A stretch of 64,000 bases of DNA from Paraburkholderia nodosa (GCF_001718195.1 NZ_MCNV01000032.1:1-64000), one strand, 5' to 3'. Shown: positions 43,215 through 52,238, numbered from the stretch's first letter. The notes: generated by a model not told the origin, from the sequence alone. Program-made: numbers and translations.

Positions 43215-44035
43215 GCACCGTCGTTCACGTTCGAGGCGCCGACGCATTTCCGGCCGAGCACGCCGGGCACTCGCCGCGGATCGAGCTTCGCGGCATCGGG
43301 TTGCGCCGCGAGGAACGCAGCATCCTCGACGGCGTCGATCTCGCCGTGCGTGCGGGTGAGATCGTCTCGATCCTCGGCGCGAGTGGCGCCGGCAAATCCA
43401 CGCTGCTGCGCATTGCTGCCGGACTGATCGCGCCGCATGCGGGCGACGTGCGCGTGGACGGCTCCCCCCTGACGACCACTCGCGCCGATGTCGCTCTGGC
43501 GTTTCAAGACCCCTGCCTCTTGCCGTGGCTCTCGGTTGAACGCAATGTGGCGTTCGGTCTTGGCTTCCGGCGCCAGCCGCAGCTCGCACGCAGTGAGCGC
43601 GAAGCGCGCGTGACTGCCGCCCTGCGAGCCGTCGGCCTCACTCATGCGGCTCGGCTCGCGCCACGCCAGTTGTCAGGCGGAATGGCGCAGCGCGCCGCCC
43701 TCGCTCGCGCGCTCGCGCGCGAGCCGCGCACGCTGCTCCTCGACGAGCCGTTCGGCGCGCTTGACGAACTCACGCGCGCCGACATGCAGCGCTTGCTCGT
43801 GCGCGTCGTGCACGACACGCAAGCGGCCACGCTGCTCGTCACCCACGACATCGACGAAGCGCTGCTGGTGTCCAATCGCGTGACCGTGCTGGGACGGCGC
43901 AGCATCGCGCTCGATCTGCCCATCAGCCTTCCCACGCCGCGCGAGGCGCACGTCGAGGCGCTAGGCGCCCTGCGTGTGCGCCTCGTCACCGCGCTGCGCG
44001 AGACGGTGGCGGACAGGACAGCGGCCGCCGCGTGA
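43211..44035 (+). CDS. ABC transporter ATP-binding protein, NitT/TauT family
   Basis: 274 residues. Walker A GASGAGKSTLL, Q-loop AFQDPCLLPWLSVERNVAFG, signature LSGGMAQRAALARAL, Walker B LLLDEPFGALDELTR and the H-loop LLVTHDIDEALL. It matches SsuB/TauB/NrtD-type ATPases, which power uptake of sulfonates, taurine, nitrate, cyanate and related small compounds. Overlaps the flavoprotein gene and precedes the binding protein and permease. Confidence 0.9.
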   Translation: MSTVVHVRGADAFPAEHAGHSPRIELRGIGLRREERSILDGVDLAVRAGEIVSILGASGAGKSTLLRIAAGLIAPHAGDVRVDGSPLTTTRADVALAFQDPCLLPWLSVERNVAFGLGFRRQPQLARSEREARVTAALRAVGLTHAARLAPRQLSGGMAQRAALARALAREPRTLLLDEPFGALDELTRADMQRLLVRVVHDTQAATLLVTHDIDEALLVSNRVTVLGRRSIALDLPISLPTPREAHVEALGALRVRLVTALRETVADRTAAAA

Positions 44036-44087
44036 CGGACGCGCCCACTTCGCAATCGACAATTCATTACACGAGGACGACCGCCAT

Positions 44088-45278
44088 ATGTGCCAGCTTC
44101 CGATGACCCGCCGCGAGTGGCTCAAGCTCGCATCGCTCTTTACCGTCGCGGGCGCCGCGCCGATGCTCGACGCACTGAACGCGCGCGCGGCCACCGAAGC
44201 GGACGCGCCGCTGCGCATCGGCTACCTGCCCATCACCGACGCGGCGCCACTGCTGGTCGCACATAACAACGGGTACTTCGAGCAAGCGGGCCTCGCGGTC
44301 GAGAAGCCCACGCTGCTACGCAGCTGGGCGCAGCTTGTCGAAGCGTTTCTCTCCGGGCAGGTCAACGTCGTGCATTTGCTCGCGCCCATGACGATCTGGG
44401 CGCGCTATGGCAGCCGCGCGCCCGCGAAGGTGGTGGCATGGAATCACGTCAACGGCTCCGCGCTCACGGTCGCCCCGGAGATCGGCAAGGTCGCAGACCT
44501 CGGCGGCAAGTCGGTCGCCGTGCCATTCTGGTATTCCATTCACAACGTCGTCGTGCAGGACATGCTGCGCGCGCAAGGCCTCACGCCCGTGCTCGGCAAG
44601 GACGGCACGCTCAAGCCCAACGAGGTGCGCCTCGTCGTGATGGCGCCCGCCGACATGCCGCCCGCACTGGCCGCGAAACAGATCGCTGGCTTTATCGTCG
44701 CCGAGCCGTTCAATGCGGCGGCGGAGGCGCTAAAGGTCGGCAAGGTGCTGCGCTTCACGGGCGACGTTTGGCGCGATCACGCGTGCTGCGTGGTCTTCAT
44801 GCACGAGCGCGACCTGAACGGCCGGCCCGCGTGGTCGCAGAGGGTCGTCGATTCGATCGTGCAGGCGCAGGTCTGGACGCGTGAGCATCCGCGGGAAGCC
44901 GCGCAATTGCTTTCGAAGAGCGGTGCAAATCATTACACGCCGCATGCGGCCGGCATCCTGCAAAGCGTACTCGCACCCTCGCCTGCCGATGAGGCGCGCT
45001 ACTTTGCCGACCGCGCCATCGTGCACGGCGACTGGCATGAGAAGCGGATCGACTTTCAGCCCTATCCCTACCCGGCTTTTACGGAGGAGCTCGTTCGGCG
45101 CCTCAAGACCACGCAGGTCGAAGGCAACGCACAGTTCATCACGGCGCTCGATCCAGCTTTCGTCGCGCGTGACCTGGTCGATGACCGCTTCGTGAAGAAG
45201 AGCATCGCAGCGGCAGGCGGCATGAAGGCGTTCGGCTTGCCCGACTCCTACGCCCGCTCGGAGAGCATAATTGTCTAG
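44088..45278 (+). CDS. ABC transporter substrate-binding protein with a Tat-type signal
   Basis: 396 residues. The N-terminus MTRREWLKLASLFTVAGAAP has a twin-arginine signal, cleaved near ARAATEA. The mature protein is NrtA/SsuA-like (LRIGYLPITDAAPLLVAHNN, FEQAGLAVEKPTLLRSWAQL VEAFLSGQVNVVHLL). Tat export of a binding protein is common in the nitrate/bicarbonate NrtA/CmpA branch. The ligand is unknown; small anions or sulfonated or nitrile-type compounds are candidates. Confidence 0.85.
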   Translation: MCQLPMTRREWLKLASLFTVAGAAPMLDALNARAATEADAPLRIGYLPITDAAPLLVAHNNGYFEQAGLAVEKPTLLRSWAQLVEAFLSGQVNVVHLLAPMTIWARYGSRAPAKVVAWNHVNGSALTVAPEIGKVADLGGKSVAVPFWYSIHNVVVQDMLRAQGLTPVLGKDGTLKPNEVRLVVMAPADMPPALAAKQIAGFIVAEPFNAAAEALKVGKVLRFTGDVWRDHACCVVFMHERDLNGRPAWSQRVVDSIVQAQVWTREHPREAAQLLSKSGANHYTPHAAGILQSVLAPSPADEARYFADRAIVHGDWHEKRIDFQPYPYPAFTEELVRRLKTTQVEGNAQFITALDPAFVARDLVDDRFVKKSIAAAGGMKAFGLPDSYARSESIIV

Positions 45279-46089
45279 CCTGCCCGCCCGCACGGAACTT
45301 TCCAGCAAGCAATCGCGCGGGCGAAACAGCATGCCCGCGCGCGCCGCGCTCGGCGTGCTGGGTCTCGCCGCAATCGTGGCGTTATGGTGGCTAGCAGTAG
45401 CCGCGCTCGCGCGCCACAATGCGCTCGCCGCCCAATTCGGCCCACTTGCCGCATGGCAAGCACTTCCGGATCTGATCAGCGAAGACCGGTTGACTGTGCA
45501 CATCTGCGCGAGCCTGCGGCGCATCGGCGTGGGTCTCGCATGCGCGATCGCACTCGGCGTGCCGCTCGGCTTCGTGATCGGGCGCATCAGGGCGATCGAA
45601 GCCGCGCTTTCGCCTGCGCTGCAATTCTTGCGGATGATCTCGCCGCTCTCGTGGATGCCGATCGCTGTCATGTCGCTTGGCGTCGGCGATCCGCCCGTCT
45701 ACTTTTTGCTCGCGTTCGCCGCCATCTGGCCCATCGTCATGAGCACTGCGGCGGGCGTGCAGCATATCGATACGCGCTGGGTGCAGCTTGGCGAGAGTCT
45801 CGCCGCGACGCATGCCGAAATGATCTGGCATGTCTATGTGCCGGGCATCGCCGCACACGTCCTGACCGGCGTGCGACTCGCGGTCGGCGTGCTGTGGATC
45901 GTACTCGTGCCCGCCGAAATGCTCGGTGTGAGTTCGGGCCTCGGCTATCTCATCCTCGATACGCGCGACCGGCTCGCGTACCCGGAACTCGTAGCCGTTG
46001 TCCTCGTCATCGGCGCACTGGGCTTCATGATTGACTACGCGGCGCGTAGCCTTTATCACCGCTTCGGTGCGCAGCCGACGCAGGACTAG
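45271..46089 (+). CDS. ABC transporter permease, NitT/TauT family
   Basis: 272 residues if read from the TTG at 45271, which overlaps the binding-protein stop by 8 nt; an ATG at 45331 would give 252. Six hydrophobic segments and the EAA loop GESLAATHAEMIWHVYVPGI AAHVLTGVRLAVG, matching SsuC/TauC. Completes the transporter with 43211 and 44088. The operon ends here, 72 bp before the convergent end of the mutase gene. Confidence 0.88.
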   Translation: MSSLPARTELSSKQSRGRNSMPARAALGVLGLAAIVALWWLAVAALARHNALAAQFGPLAAWQALPDLISEDRLTVHICASLRRIGVGLACAIALGVPLGFVIGRIRAIEAALSPALQFLRMISPLSWMPIAVMSLGVGDPPVYFLLAFAAIWPIVMSTAAGVQHIDTRWVQLGESLAATHAEMIWHVYVPGIAAHVLTGVRLAVGVLWIVLVPAEMLGVSSGLGYLILDTRDRLAYPELVAVVLVIGALGFMIDYAARSLYHRFGAQPTQD

Positions 46090-46161
46090 TGCACGTCGCT
46101 TCGGATGTTCAACGCCGCTTTCGCGCCGAGGGGCATGCCACAGGAGACGTGCTCGGCGGCC

Positions 46162-48225
46162 TCAAGCAGGCGCGTTAGTCTCGTGTCTCATTACGCTTAA
46201 CAGCTTGCGCACGATGCTCTCGAGTGGCGTGTCCGGGCCGAATTGCGCGGCCACGCCATGCGCAACGAGCCGCGCATGATCCGCGCGCGGGACAATCCCG
46301 CCCACGACGACTGGCGCGTCGATATGAATCGCGCGCAGTGCGTCGATCAGCGCTGGAACGAGGCTCAGATGCGCGCCCGCGAGGGTCGAGACGCCGACGA
46401 TGTCGGGCGAGCGCGAGGTCGCCCATTGCGCGGCCTGTCCGGGTGTCACAAAGAGCGGACCAATCTCCGTCTCGAAGCCTGCGTCGGCGAGCGCGGCGGC
46501 CACCACGCGCACGCCACGATCATGGCCGTCCTGGCCGAGCTTGAGCAGGACGATGCGAGGCGCGCGGCCGCGCGATCGCCGCCACTTTGCTACGCCGTCC
46601 TTCGCTGCCTCCCAGGCGGCATCGCCTGCACGAGCACGCGCCCAGGCGCGCCGGTCCGCTCGTACCGGCGCGCTCCAGCGCGGCCAAACCTGTTCGAGCG
46701 CCGATGTGCATTCGCCGACCGTTGCGCGCGCACGCATTGCGTCGATTGTCGCCGCGAGCAGATTGCCCTCGCCGCTTCTCGCGACCTCCGCGAGCCGCTC
46801 GAGCGTGGCGCGCACTCGCTGTGGATCGCGACTCGCACGCAGCCGCCGGAGCCTGTCGGCCTGAAGCGAGCGCATCTTCCGTGCATCGACATCGAGGCTT
46901 TCGCTTTCGTCGTCGTGCGGCACCCGGAAGCGATTGACACCGATGACCGCGCGTTCACCTGAATCAGTCTGCGCCTGAATCCGCGCCGCACCCTTGTGCA
47001 CGCGCGCCTCGACCCAGCCCGACTCGATGGCCGCTATCACGCCACCTTGCGCGGCGATTTGCGCGAGCATCTCGCGCACCGCCTCGACGGTGCGCGCCGT
47101 GAGCACTTCCATCAGATACGAGCCTGCCCAGGGGTCAACTACGTCGCACAGCCCCATCTCGTGCTGCAGGATCAATTGCGTGTCGCGCGCAAGCGCCGCT
47201 GCGTCCTCACCAGGCAACGAAAGCGCCTCGTCCCACGCGTTCGTATGCAGCGATTGCGTGCCGCCGAACACCGCGGCCATCGCCTCGACGGTGGTACGCA
47301 CGATGTTGTTCTGCGCGCGCCGCGCAGTCAGCGTCGAACCGGCAGTCTGGCAATGCATGCGCAACTGCATGGCACGCGGATCTCGCGCGCCGAACGAGCG
47401 TGCGAGTTCGGCCCACAGCACGCGCGCGGCGCGCAGCTTGGCAATTTCGCCGAAGAAGTCGCGCCCCGCTGCGAAGAAGAAGCTCAACCGGCGGCAAACG
47501 CGATCGACATCGACGCCTACCCCGACCAGCCGCCGCACGTACTCGCTTGCATTCGCGAGCGTGAGGGCGAGTTCGAGCACGCCGTCCGCGCCGGCTTCCT
47601 GGATGTGATAACCGGAAATCGACATCGCATTGAAATGCGGCATGTGCTCCATCACGTATCGCACCACGTCCGTTGCGATCCGCATGGAAGGCTCGGGTGC
47701 AAAAATATACGTGTTGCGCACCATGAATTCCTTGAGGATGTCGTTCTGGACGGTGCCGCGCAACTGCGCCGCACTCACGCCAGCCTCCTGCGCCGCGACG
47801 ATGTATGCCGCAAGCACCGGCAGCACCGCGCCGCTCATTGTCATGGAAACGGAAACGCGGTCGAGCGCAACGCCTTCGAACAGACGTGCCATGTCTTCCA
47901 CGGAATCGATGGCGACACCGGCCACGCCCACGTCCGCAGCAATATCTGCATGATCGGAGTCATAGCCACGATGAGTCGGCAAGTCGAAGGCGACCGAAAG
48001 CCCCACGGCGCCCGCCTCCAGCGCGCGCCGGTACGCGAGATTCGATACGGCGGCGTCAGCGCGACCCGAGTATTGCCGGATCGTCCACGGACGCTCGGTG
48101 TACATGGTCGCGTGCACGCCACGTATATAGGGATACTCGCCCGGCCGCGCGTCGAGCCACGGCACGCCTTCGAGGTCGGCCGCGGTGTAGAGCGGCTTGC
48201 GCGGCAAGGGCATCGTGTCATTCAT
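46162..48225 (-). CDS. Methylmalonyl-CoA-mutase-like B12 enzyme (fused large and B12 domains)
   Basis: 687 residues: a CoA-binding barrel, then a C-terminal B12 domain with the DxHxxG loop (KLGQDGHDRGVRVVAAAL) and GGIVPRADHARLVAHGVAAQ. Substrate-site residues follow methylmalonyl-CoA mutase: Y52 (RPWTIRQY), H85 (FDLPTHRGYDSDH), R182 (PEPSMRI), H207 (SISGYHIQEAG); 2-hydroxyisobutyryl-CoA mutases have Ile in place of this Tyr. Other parts differ from the housekeeping enzyme (GRADAAVSN for GFSTAEESN; HCQTAGSTLT for HSQTSGWSLT). No MeaB chaperone gene is next to it. It overlaps the LnmK-like gene by 8 nt and is the last gene of the nine-gene operon. A side role with an unusual acyl-CoA is possible. 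Confidence 0.85.
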   Translation of the reverse strand: MNDTMPLPRKPLYTAADLEGVPWLDARPGEYPYIRGVHATMYTERPWTIRQYSGRADAAVSNLAYRRALEAGAVGLSVAFDLPTHRGYDSDHADIAADVGVAGVAIDSVEDMARLFEGVALDRVSVSMTMSGAVLPVLAAYIVAAQEAGVSAAQLRGTVQNDILKEFMVRNTYIFAPEPSMRIATDVVRYVMEHMPHFNAMSISGYHIQEAGADGVLELALTLANASEYVRRLVGVGVDVDRVCRRLSFFFAAGRDFFGEIAKLRAARVLWAELARSFGARDPRAMQLRMHCQTAGSTLTARRAQNNIVRTTVEAMAAVFGGTQSLHTNAWDEALSLPGEDAAALARDTQLILQHEMGLCDVVDPWAGSYLMEVLTARTVEAVREMLAQIAAQGGVIAAIESGWVEARVHKGAARIQAQTDSGERAVIGVNRFRVPHDDESESLDVDARKMRSLQADRLRRLRASRDPQRVRATLERLAEVARSGEGNLLAATIDAMRARATVGECTSALEQVWPRWSAPVRADRRAWARARAGDAAWEAAKDGVAKWRRSRGRAPRIVLLKLGQDGHDRGVRVVAAALADAGFETEIGPLFVTPGQAAQWATSRSPDIVGVSTLAGAHLSLVPALIDALRAIHIDAPVVVGGIVPRADHARLVAHGVAAQFGPDTPLESIVRKLLSVMRHETNAPA

Positions 48226-49060
48226 GCGACCACCGTTTGTGCGTAACGACATCGGCAATGCGCACGCCGTCCGCCGCGCGCGCTATCGAGCACCAGTGCG
48301 AAAGGCCGCCGTGACTGGTGTGACGCGCTCCAAATGAAAGCATCAGGCGATCGCCCAAGTTTGCGTTGCCGTAGAAGGCCATATCGCGTTCGACGAGACA
48401 CGGTGGCGCAGAATTCGACGCCGAGCGCCAGTGCCATTCGGCGCGCTCGACCATCGACTGAAAGCTCGCGAAATAAAGGAGATGCGCGCCGTTGAAATCG
48501 AGCGACGGGCACGGCAGGTACTCGACAACATGCTGCGCGGCGTGTTCCGCCCGGTCGAGCCGGCCATGACGCGTCCACTCGCCGGTACGAAAGCGCTTCG
48601 CCTGGCCGGCGAGGTCTGCCGCCGCAGCCGGTGTTGCACGCGGTGGCGCGCCACCGAACATCGCTCTGCATACCGAACGGTTGTCGCCACTGCGCTCGCG
48701 GCGAACAAACGTGGAGATCATCTCCACGCTTGCGATGGCACTCTCCGGCGTGAACACGCGAAAGACGCCAAAATGCCGCGCGAGCGCGATGCGTTGCACG
48801 TCGGCTTCGATCGCGAAGCGCTGATGCTCGCCGACCTCTTCGAGTCGCGCCTCGCGCACGCGGATCGCCGTGAACGCGGCATACGACTTTTGCCCTTCGT
48901 CGTCGTAGAAGTCCGGTGAGGCGAGACCTGCCTGCCGCGCGAGCGCGTTCCAGTGCAGTTGCCCGCAAGTGCGCAGAAGCCACTGCTCCGAGAGGCCCGC
49001 GAAGGCCAGCTCGGGCATGCCGGCGACGTACTGCGTGCGCGACGCGCCCTGTGTCTGCAT
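48218..49060 (-). CDS. LnmK/Pnap_2097-family hot-dog-fold protein
   Basis: 280 residues from ATG 49060 (another at 49097 would overlap the flavoprotein gene). The order GMPELAFAGLSEQWLLRTCG, RFAIEADVQRIALARHFGVF and SLDFNGAHLLYFASFQSMVE RAEW, followed by ERDMAFYGNANLGDRLMLSF, is that of the Pnap_2097 group of double-hot-dog proteins related to LnmK. LnmK binds methylmalonyl-CoA, decarboxylates it and loads propionyl onto an acyl carrier protein. Its 8-nt overlap with a methylmalonyl-CoA-mutase-like gene fits a shared CoA substrate, but no acyl carrier protein gene is nearby. Family call from memory; no alignment was made. Confidence 0.72.
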   Translation of the reverse strand: MQTQGASRTQYVAGMPELAFAGLSEQWLLRTCGQLHWNALARQAGLASPDFYDDEGQKSYAAFTAIRVREARLEEVGEHQRFAIEADVQRIALARHFGVFRVFTPESAIASVEMISTFVRRERSGDNRSVCRAMFGGAPPRATPAAAADLAGQAKRFRTGEWTRHGRLDRAEHAAQHVVEYLPCPSLDFNGAHLLYFASFQSMVERAEWHWRSASNSAPPCLVERDMAFYGNANLGDRLMLSFGARHTSHGGLSHWCSIARAADGVRIADVVTHKRWSHE

Positions 49061-49082
49061 GCGCACGGGTTCACGCGTCTTT

Positions 49083-50351
49083 TCAGGCCGCGCGCGCATC
49101 GGGCCTCGCCTGCGCGGCAATGAGGTCCGCGAGATACGCGGCGTCGCGCGCAACGCCCGAGAAGCGCCCGGAACCCCACGTATGCTGCCACGGCAGGCCA
49201 AGAAAATAGAGGCCGTTCTGCGCCGTCACACCGCGTACATGCCCCGGATAGCCACGCCCGTTGAACACCGGCAGGTCGATCCAGCTGAAGTCTGGCCGAA
49301 AGCCGATGCACCAGACAATGCTGCCGATGCCGCTCGCCGCGAGATCGAGCCACTCGCGCTCCGCTTGCGGCGCCCAGAGCGGTTGATAAGAGTTGCCCGG
49401 CGGCGCGCTGATGCCCTGTTGCGCGATGAATCTGTCGATCGACGCATTGATGCGGTTATACGTGGCGTCGGCACTGTCGAGATTCTCTTGCAGGTTCGGC
49501 GCGAATCGCAGCTTCCCGTCGGCATAGTCCTCGAGCACACCGTAAAGCTCCATGCCTTCGTGCGCGAACTTGCGCAAGTCGATGTCGCGTCCGCCGTCGC
49601 GCCCCGTCACGTAGTGATTGGTGTTGTCGCGTACGCCCTCACGCAGCGGATGTTCCTCGACCGGCATGTCGTAGTACTTCATGTCGGCAAGCCAGTCGAC
49701 CACGTCTCGGCCGCGATAGAAGCGCGCGCAGCGCGGCGCCTCGCCCACTGCGAGCACGACCTTGCGGCCAGCGAGATGCAGGTCTTCGGCGATCTGCGCG
49801 CCCGACTGCCCCGAGCCGACCACAAGCACGGCACCTTCGGGCAAAGCTTCCGGCGTGCGATATTCCGACGACTGGATCTGTACGACATGGGCGGGCAGCC
49901 GCTCGGCCATGCGCGGCACAATCGGTGTGTGGTAGCCGCCCGAGGCCACCACGACCTGGTCGGCGCTCAGTGCGCCGTCCGAGGTCTGCACGAGAAAACC
50001 GCCCTGCGGACGGCGTGCTACGCGCGTCACGGCCACGCCTTCGCGCACGGGCGCATCGACGTGACGCACGAAGCCGTCGAGCCACGCGATGATCTCGTCC
50101 TTCTTCATGAAGCCGTGCGGATCGTCGCCGCGATAGGGATAGTCTGGCAATGCACACTGCCAGTTCGGCGTGACGAGGCAGAACGCATCCCAGCGCTGCG
50201 CGCGCCATGTGTGCGTGACGGAGCGCTTTTCGAGGACGACATGACCGATGCCGGACTGCTTGAGGTAATAGCTCATCGAGAGGCCGGCTTGACCGCCGCC
50301 GACAATGGCGACGCTGACATGGACCTCGGCGGCAGGTGCCTGAATGGACAT
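49083..50351 (-). CDS. MSMEG_0569-family flavin-dependent oxidoreductase (Nit1C)
   Basis: 422 residues. FAD-binding start VSVAIVGGGQAGLSMSYYLK, second nucleotide site AVLVVGSGQSGAQIAEDLHL, and the intermediate RWDAFCLVTPNWQCALPDYP; the general form is that of flavin monooxygenases (Baeyer-Villiger/FMO-like). In the Nit1C set this protein is the flavoprotein partner; its reaction is not known. Start at ATG 50351 with AAGGAG upstream. Confidence 0.85.
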   Translation of the reverse strand: MSIQAPAAEVHVSVAIVGGGQAGLSMSYYLKQSGIGHVVLEKRSVTHTWRAQRWDAFCLVTPNWQCALPDYPYRGDDPHGFMKKDEIIAWLDGFVRHVDAPVREGVAVTRVARRPQGGFLVQTSDGALSADQVVVASGGYHTPIVPRMAERLPAHVVQIQSSEYRTPEALPEGAVLVVGSGQSGAQIAEDLHLAGRKVVLAVGEAPRCARFYRGRDVVDWLADMKYYDMPVEEHPLREGVRDNTNHYVTGRDGGRDIDLRKFAHEGMELYGVLEDYADGKLRFAPNLQENLDSADATYNRINASIDRFIAQQGISAPPGNSYQPLWAPQAEREWLDLAASGIGSIVWCIGFRPDFSWIDLPVFNGRGYPGHVRGVTAQNGLYFLGLPWQHTWGSGRFSGVARDAAYLADLIAAQARPDARAA

Positions 50352-50404
50352 AAGAATCTCCTTAAGCAACGTTCGCGGCGGTCACGCCGCCACGACGCTG
50401 TGAA

Positions 50405-50686
50405 TCAATCGACGCTCACGACAGTGACGAGCGCCGCCGGTTGCGAACGGAATGGCTGTGCTGTGCGTTCGATCACGTCCCACTGGTCGAGCGCGGACGA
50501 ACACGCGTAGCCGAACTTCTGGCGCACGCGTTCGGACGCCGCGGCCAACGCGTCGTGCGTCGCATCGAGAAACGCGTCAAGCGGATAGTCGCCGGGTTGC
50601 AGATAGTCCCGGACAACGGTCGAGGGCGAATAGCAACGCGCTTCGGTGCCGTCCGGCCAGCGCACGACGAAATGAGTGACGGGCAT
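50405..50686 (-). CDS. MSMEG_0570-family small protein (Nit1C)
   Basis: 93 residues: MPVTHFVVRWPDGTEARCYS, then STVVRDYLQPGDYPLDAFLD and SALDQWDVIERTAQPF. This is the small nitrogen-starvation-response protein found in Nit1C clusters; function unknown. No membrane segment. It sits between the flavoprotein and AIR-synthase-like genes with short gaps (53 and 20 nt). Confidence 0.8.
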   Translation of the reverse strand: MPVTHFVVRWPDGTEARCYSPSTVVRDYLQPGDYPLDAFLDATHDALAAASERVRQKFGYACSSALDQWDVIERTAQPFRSQPAALVTVVSVD

Positions 50687-50706
50687 GGTGGGGTCCTGGT
50701 CGGGTG

Positions 50707-51702
50707 CTACGAAGACTGGTTTGCGAATGCGCGCGTCGCGCGGCGGTCCGCGGGCACGATGAAGGGCTGCGCGTCGAACCGCCAGACGGTGCGCGTTTCG
50801 GCCTGCCAGCGCACGTCTACCGAGGACTCAGGCTGCATCTCGCCGATGCCGGCGCATGCAATGCCGCGCCCCTCGAACCGTGCGATCACTTCGGCTACAT
50901 GTTCTTCGCGCACGCTCAGCAAATAGCCGTAGCTCGGAAAGATCTGAAGCCAGCGCGAGAGCGGCACGCCGTCGGGCTTCGGCAAGTGGGCAAGATCGAT
51001 CACGACGCCCACCCGCGAGCACTCGGCCAGCATCATCGCGGTGCCGACGATACCGGCCATACTGATGTCCTTCGCCGCCACGCACAGGCCGTCTTCAGCG
51101 ATCTGCGCGAGCAGCGCGAGATCGCCGCGCAGACGTTCGGCCGGCGCTTCGGTGGCCGCGTTCCAGTAGGGATACGGTTCGACGAATGCGCCGCGCAAAT
51201 CGACCGCCATCAGCAGCCTGTCGCCCGAGCGTGCCTCGAAGCTCGATAGCAGGCGCTTCGCGCGGCCAAGGATCGCGACTGCGAGTTGCGTGCGGTCGCT
51301 GCGCGCATTGCTGTGCCCGCCCACAATAGGCACGCCGAGCTGCCGGGACGCCGCCGCCATGCCTTCGAGCACCTGCGCAGCGGGTGCGATGCCCTGACTC
51401 CAGATCACGTCGACGACCGCAATGGGCCGGCCGCCCATCGCGCAGACATCGCTCACGTTCACGAGCACCGAGCAATAGCCCGCGAACCACGGCATCGCCT
51501 CGATCAGGTCGCTCACCATGCCCTCTGCGGCAAACAGCAGATAGCCGTCGCCGTCGGGAATCGCGGCGCAATCATCACCGGCGGCCATCACCACGGATGC
51601 GTCGTGGCCCGCGTCGAGCGCGGCGAGCATCGGCGCGATGTCGGTCTTGTGCGCAAGGCCGCGGCTCGCCCGGATCGTCTCCACGATTGCGTCGAGCGTC
51701 AT
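50707..51702 (-). CDS. sll0787-family AIR-synthase-like protein (Nit1C)
   Basis: 331 residues with the fold of the PurM/SelD/ThiL ATP-binding group: SVVMAAGDDCAAIPDGDGYL, SVLVNVSDVCAMGGRPIAVV DV, and the second-domain AKDISMAGIVGTAMMLAECS. These proteins usually phosphorylate or cyclise a substrate using ATP; the reaction of this family is unknown. In some actinobacteria it is fused to the GNAT protein; here they are separate genes overlapping by 4 nt. Confidence 0.85.
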   Translation of the reverse strand: MTLDAIVETIRASRGLAHKTDIAPMLAALDAGHDASVVMAAGDDCAAIPDGDGYLLFAAEGMVSDLIEAMPWFAGYCSVLVNVSDVCAMGGRPIAVVDVIWSQGIAPAAQVLEGMAAASRQLGVPIVGGHSNARSDRTQLAVAILGRAKRLLSSFEARSGDRLLMAVDLRGAFVEPYPYWNAATEAPAERLRGDLALLAQIAEDGLCVAAKDISMAGIVGTAMMLAECSRVGVVIDLAHLPKPDGVPLSRWLQIFPSYGYLLSVREEHVAEVIARFEGRGIACAGIGEMQPESSVDVRWQAETRTVWRFDAQPFIVPADRRATRAFANQSS

Positions 51703-52238
51703 GCGGCCCTCCGCTGGTCAATGGTGAATCCCGCATACGGCGTCGCGCACGGAGGATAGTGCGCAAGATCGGCCCGCATGACGTGATGCGCGCGCCCGAA
51801 CACGATCACCTCGTCGAGCGTGCACCAGTGCAGACGGCGGAAGAGCGGCGCGTTCTGCGCCTGCACGCGCGCGAGAAACGTCGTGCAGCCGAGCGCGTGG
51901 GCGCTGCTCACGGCGAGACGGATCAGTGTCGCGCCGATGCGCCCGTGCCGGCGAAAATCCGCGCGCACGGCAAGCCGCGAACCGTACCAGACCGATGCAT
52001 CTGCGGGATCGCGATGAATGCGCACGGTGCCCACCACCCAAGGCGCCGTGCCGCCAGCGCCTTGCACGGCGACGAGCAGTTGCGCAGCGTCGTCAGTTTC
52101 GTCTCGATCATCTCCCTCGAAAATGCCTTGCTCTTCGCAAAACACGGCACGGCGAATCGCCAATGCTTCTTCGCGCTCCCACGGCTCGCTGGCCCAGCGC
52201 ACGACGATCTCCTCGTCGGTATCGTGCGACGCACTCAT
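51699..52238 (-). CDS. MSMEG_0567/Sll0786-family N-acetyltransferase (Nit1C)
   Basis: 179 residues of the GNAT fold: EALAIRRAVFCEEQGIFEGD, SRLAVRADFRRHGRIGATLI RLAV with the acetyl-CoA loop, and GCTTFLARVQAQNAPLFRRL. Start ATG 52238 overlaps the radical SAM stop by 4 nt, and its stop overlaps the sll0787-like start, so the three are translationally coupled. Acceptor unknown. Confidence 0.83.
   Translation of the reverse strand: MSASHDTDEEIVVRWASEPWEREEALAIRRAVFCEEQGIFEGDDRDETDDAAQLLVAVQGAGGTAPWVVGTVRIHRDPADASVWYGSRLAVRADFRRHGRIGATLIRLAVSSAHALGCTTFLARVQAQNAPLFRRLHWCTLDEVIVFGRAHHVMRADLAHYPPCATPYAGFTIDQRRAA

Noticed and set aside
40483..46089. Classical sulfonate (ssu/tau) uptake operon
   Set aside because: The transporter family matches, but there is no SsuD/TauD-type enzyme; the CMD and flavoprotein genes and the Nit1C neighbour point elsewhere.
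46162..48225. 2-hydroxyisobutyryl-CoA mutase
   Set aside because: Those enzymes have separate large and small subunits and an isoleucine at the position of Y52; this protein is a single chain with the methylmalonyl-type residues.
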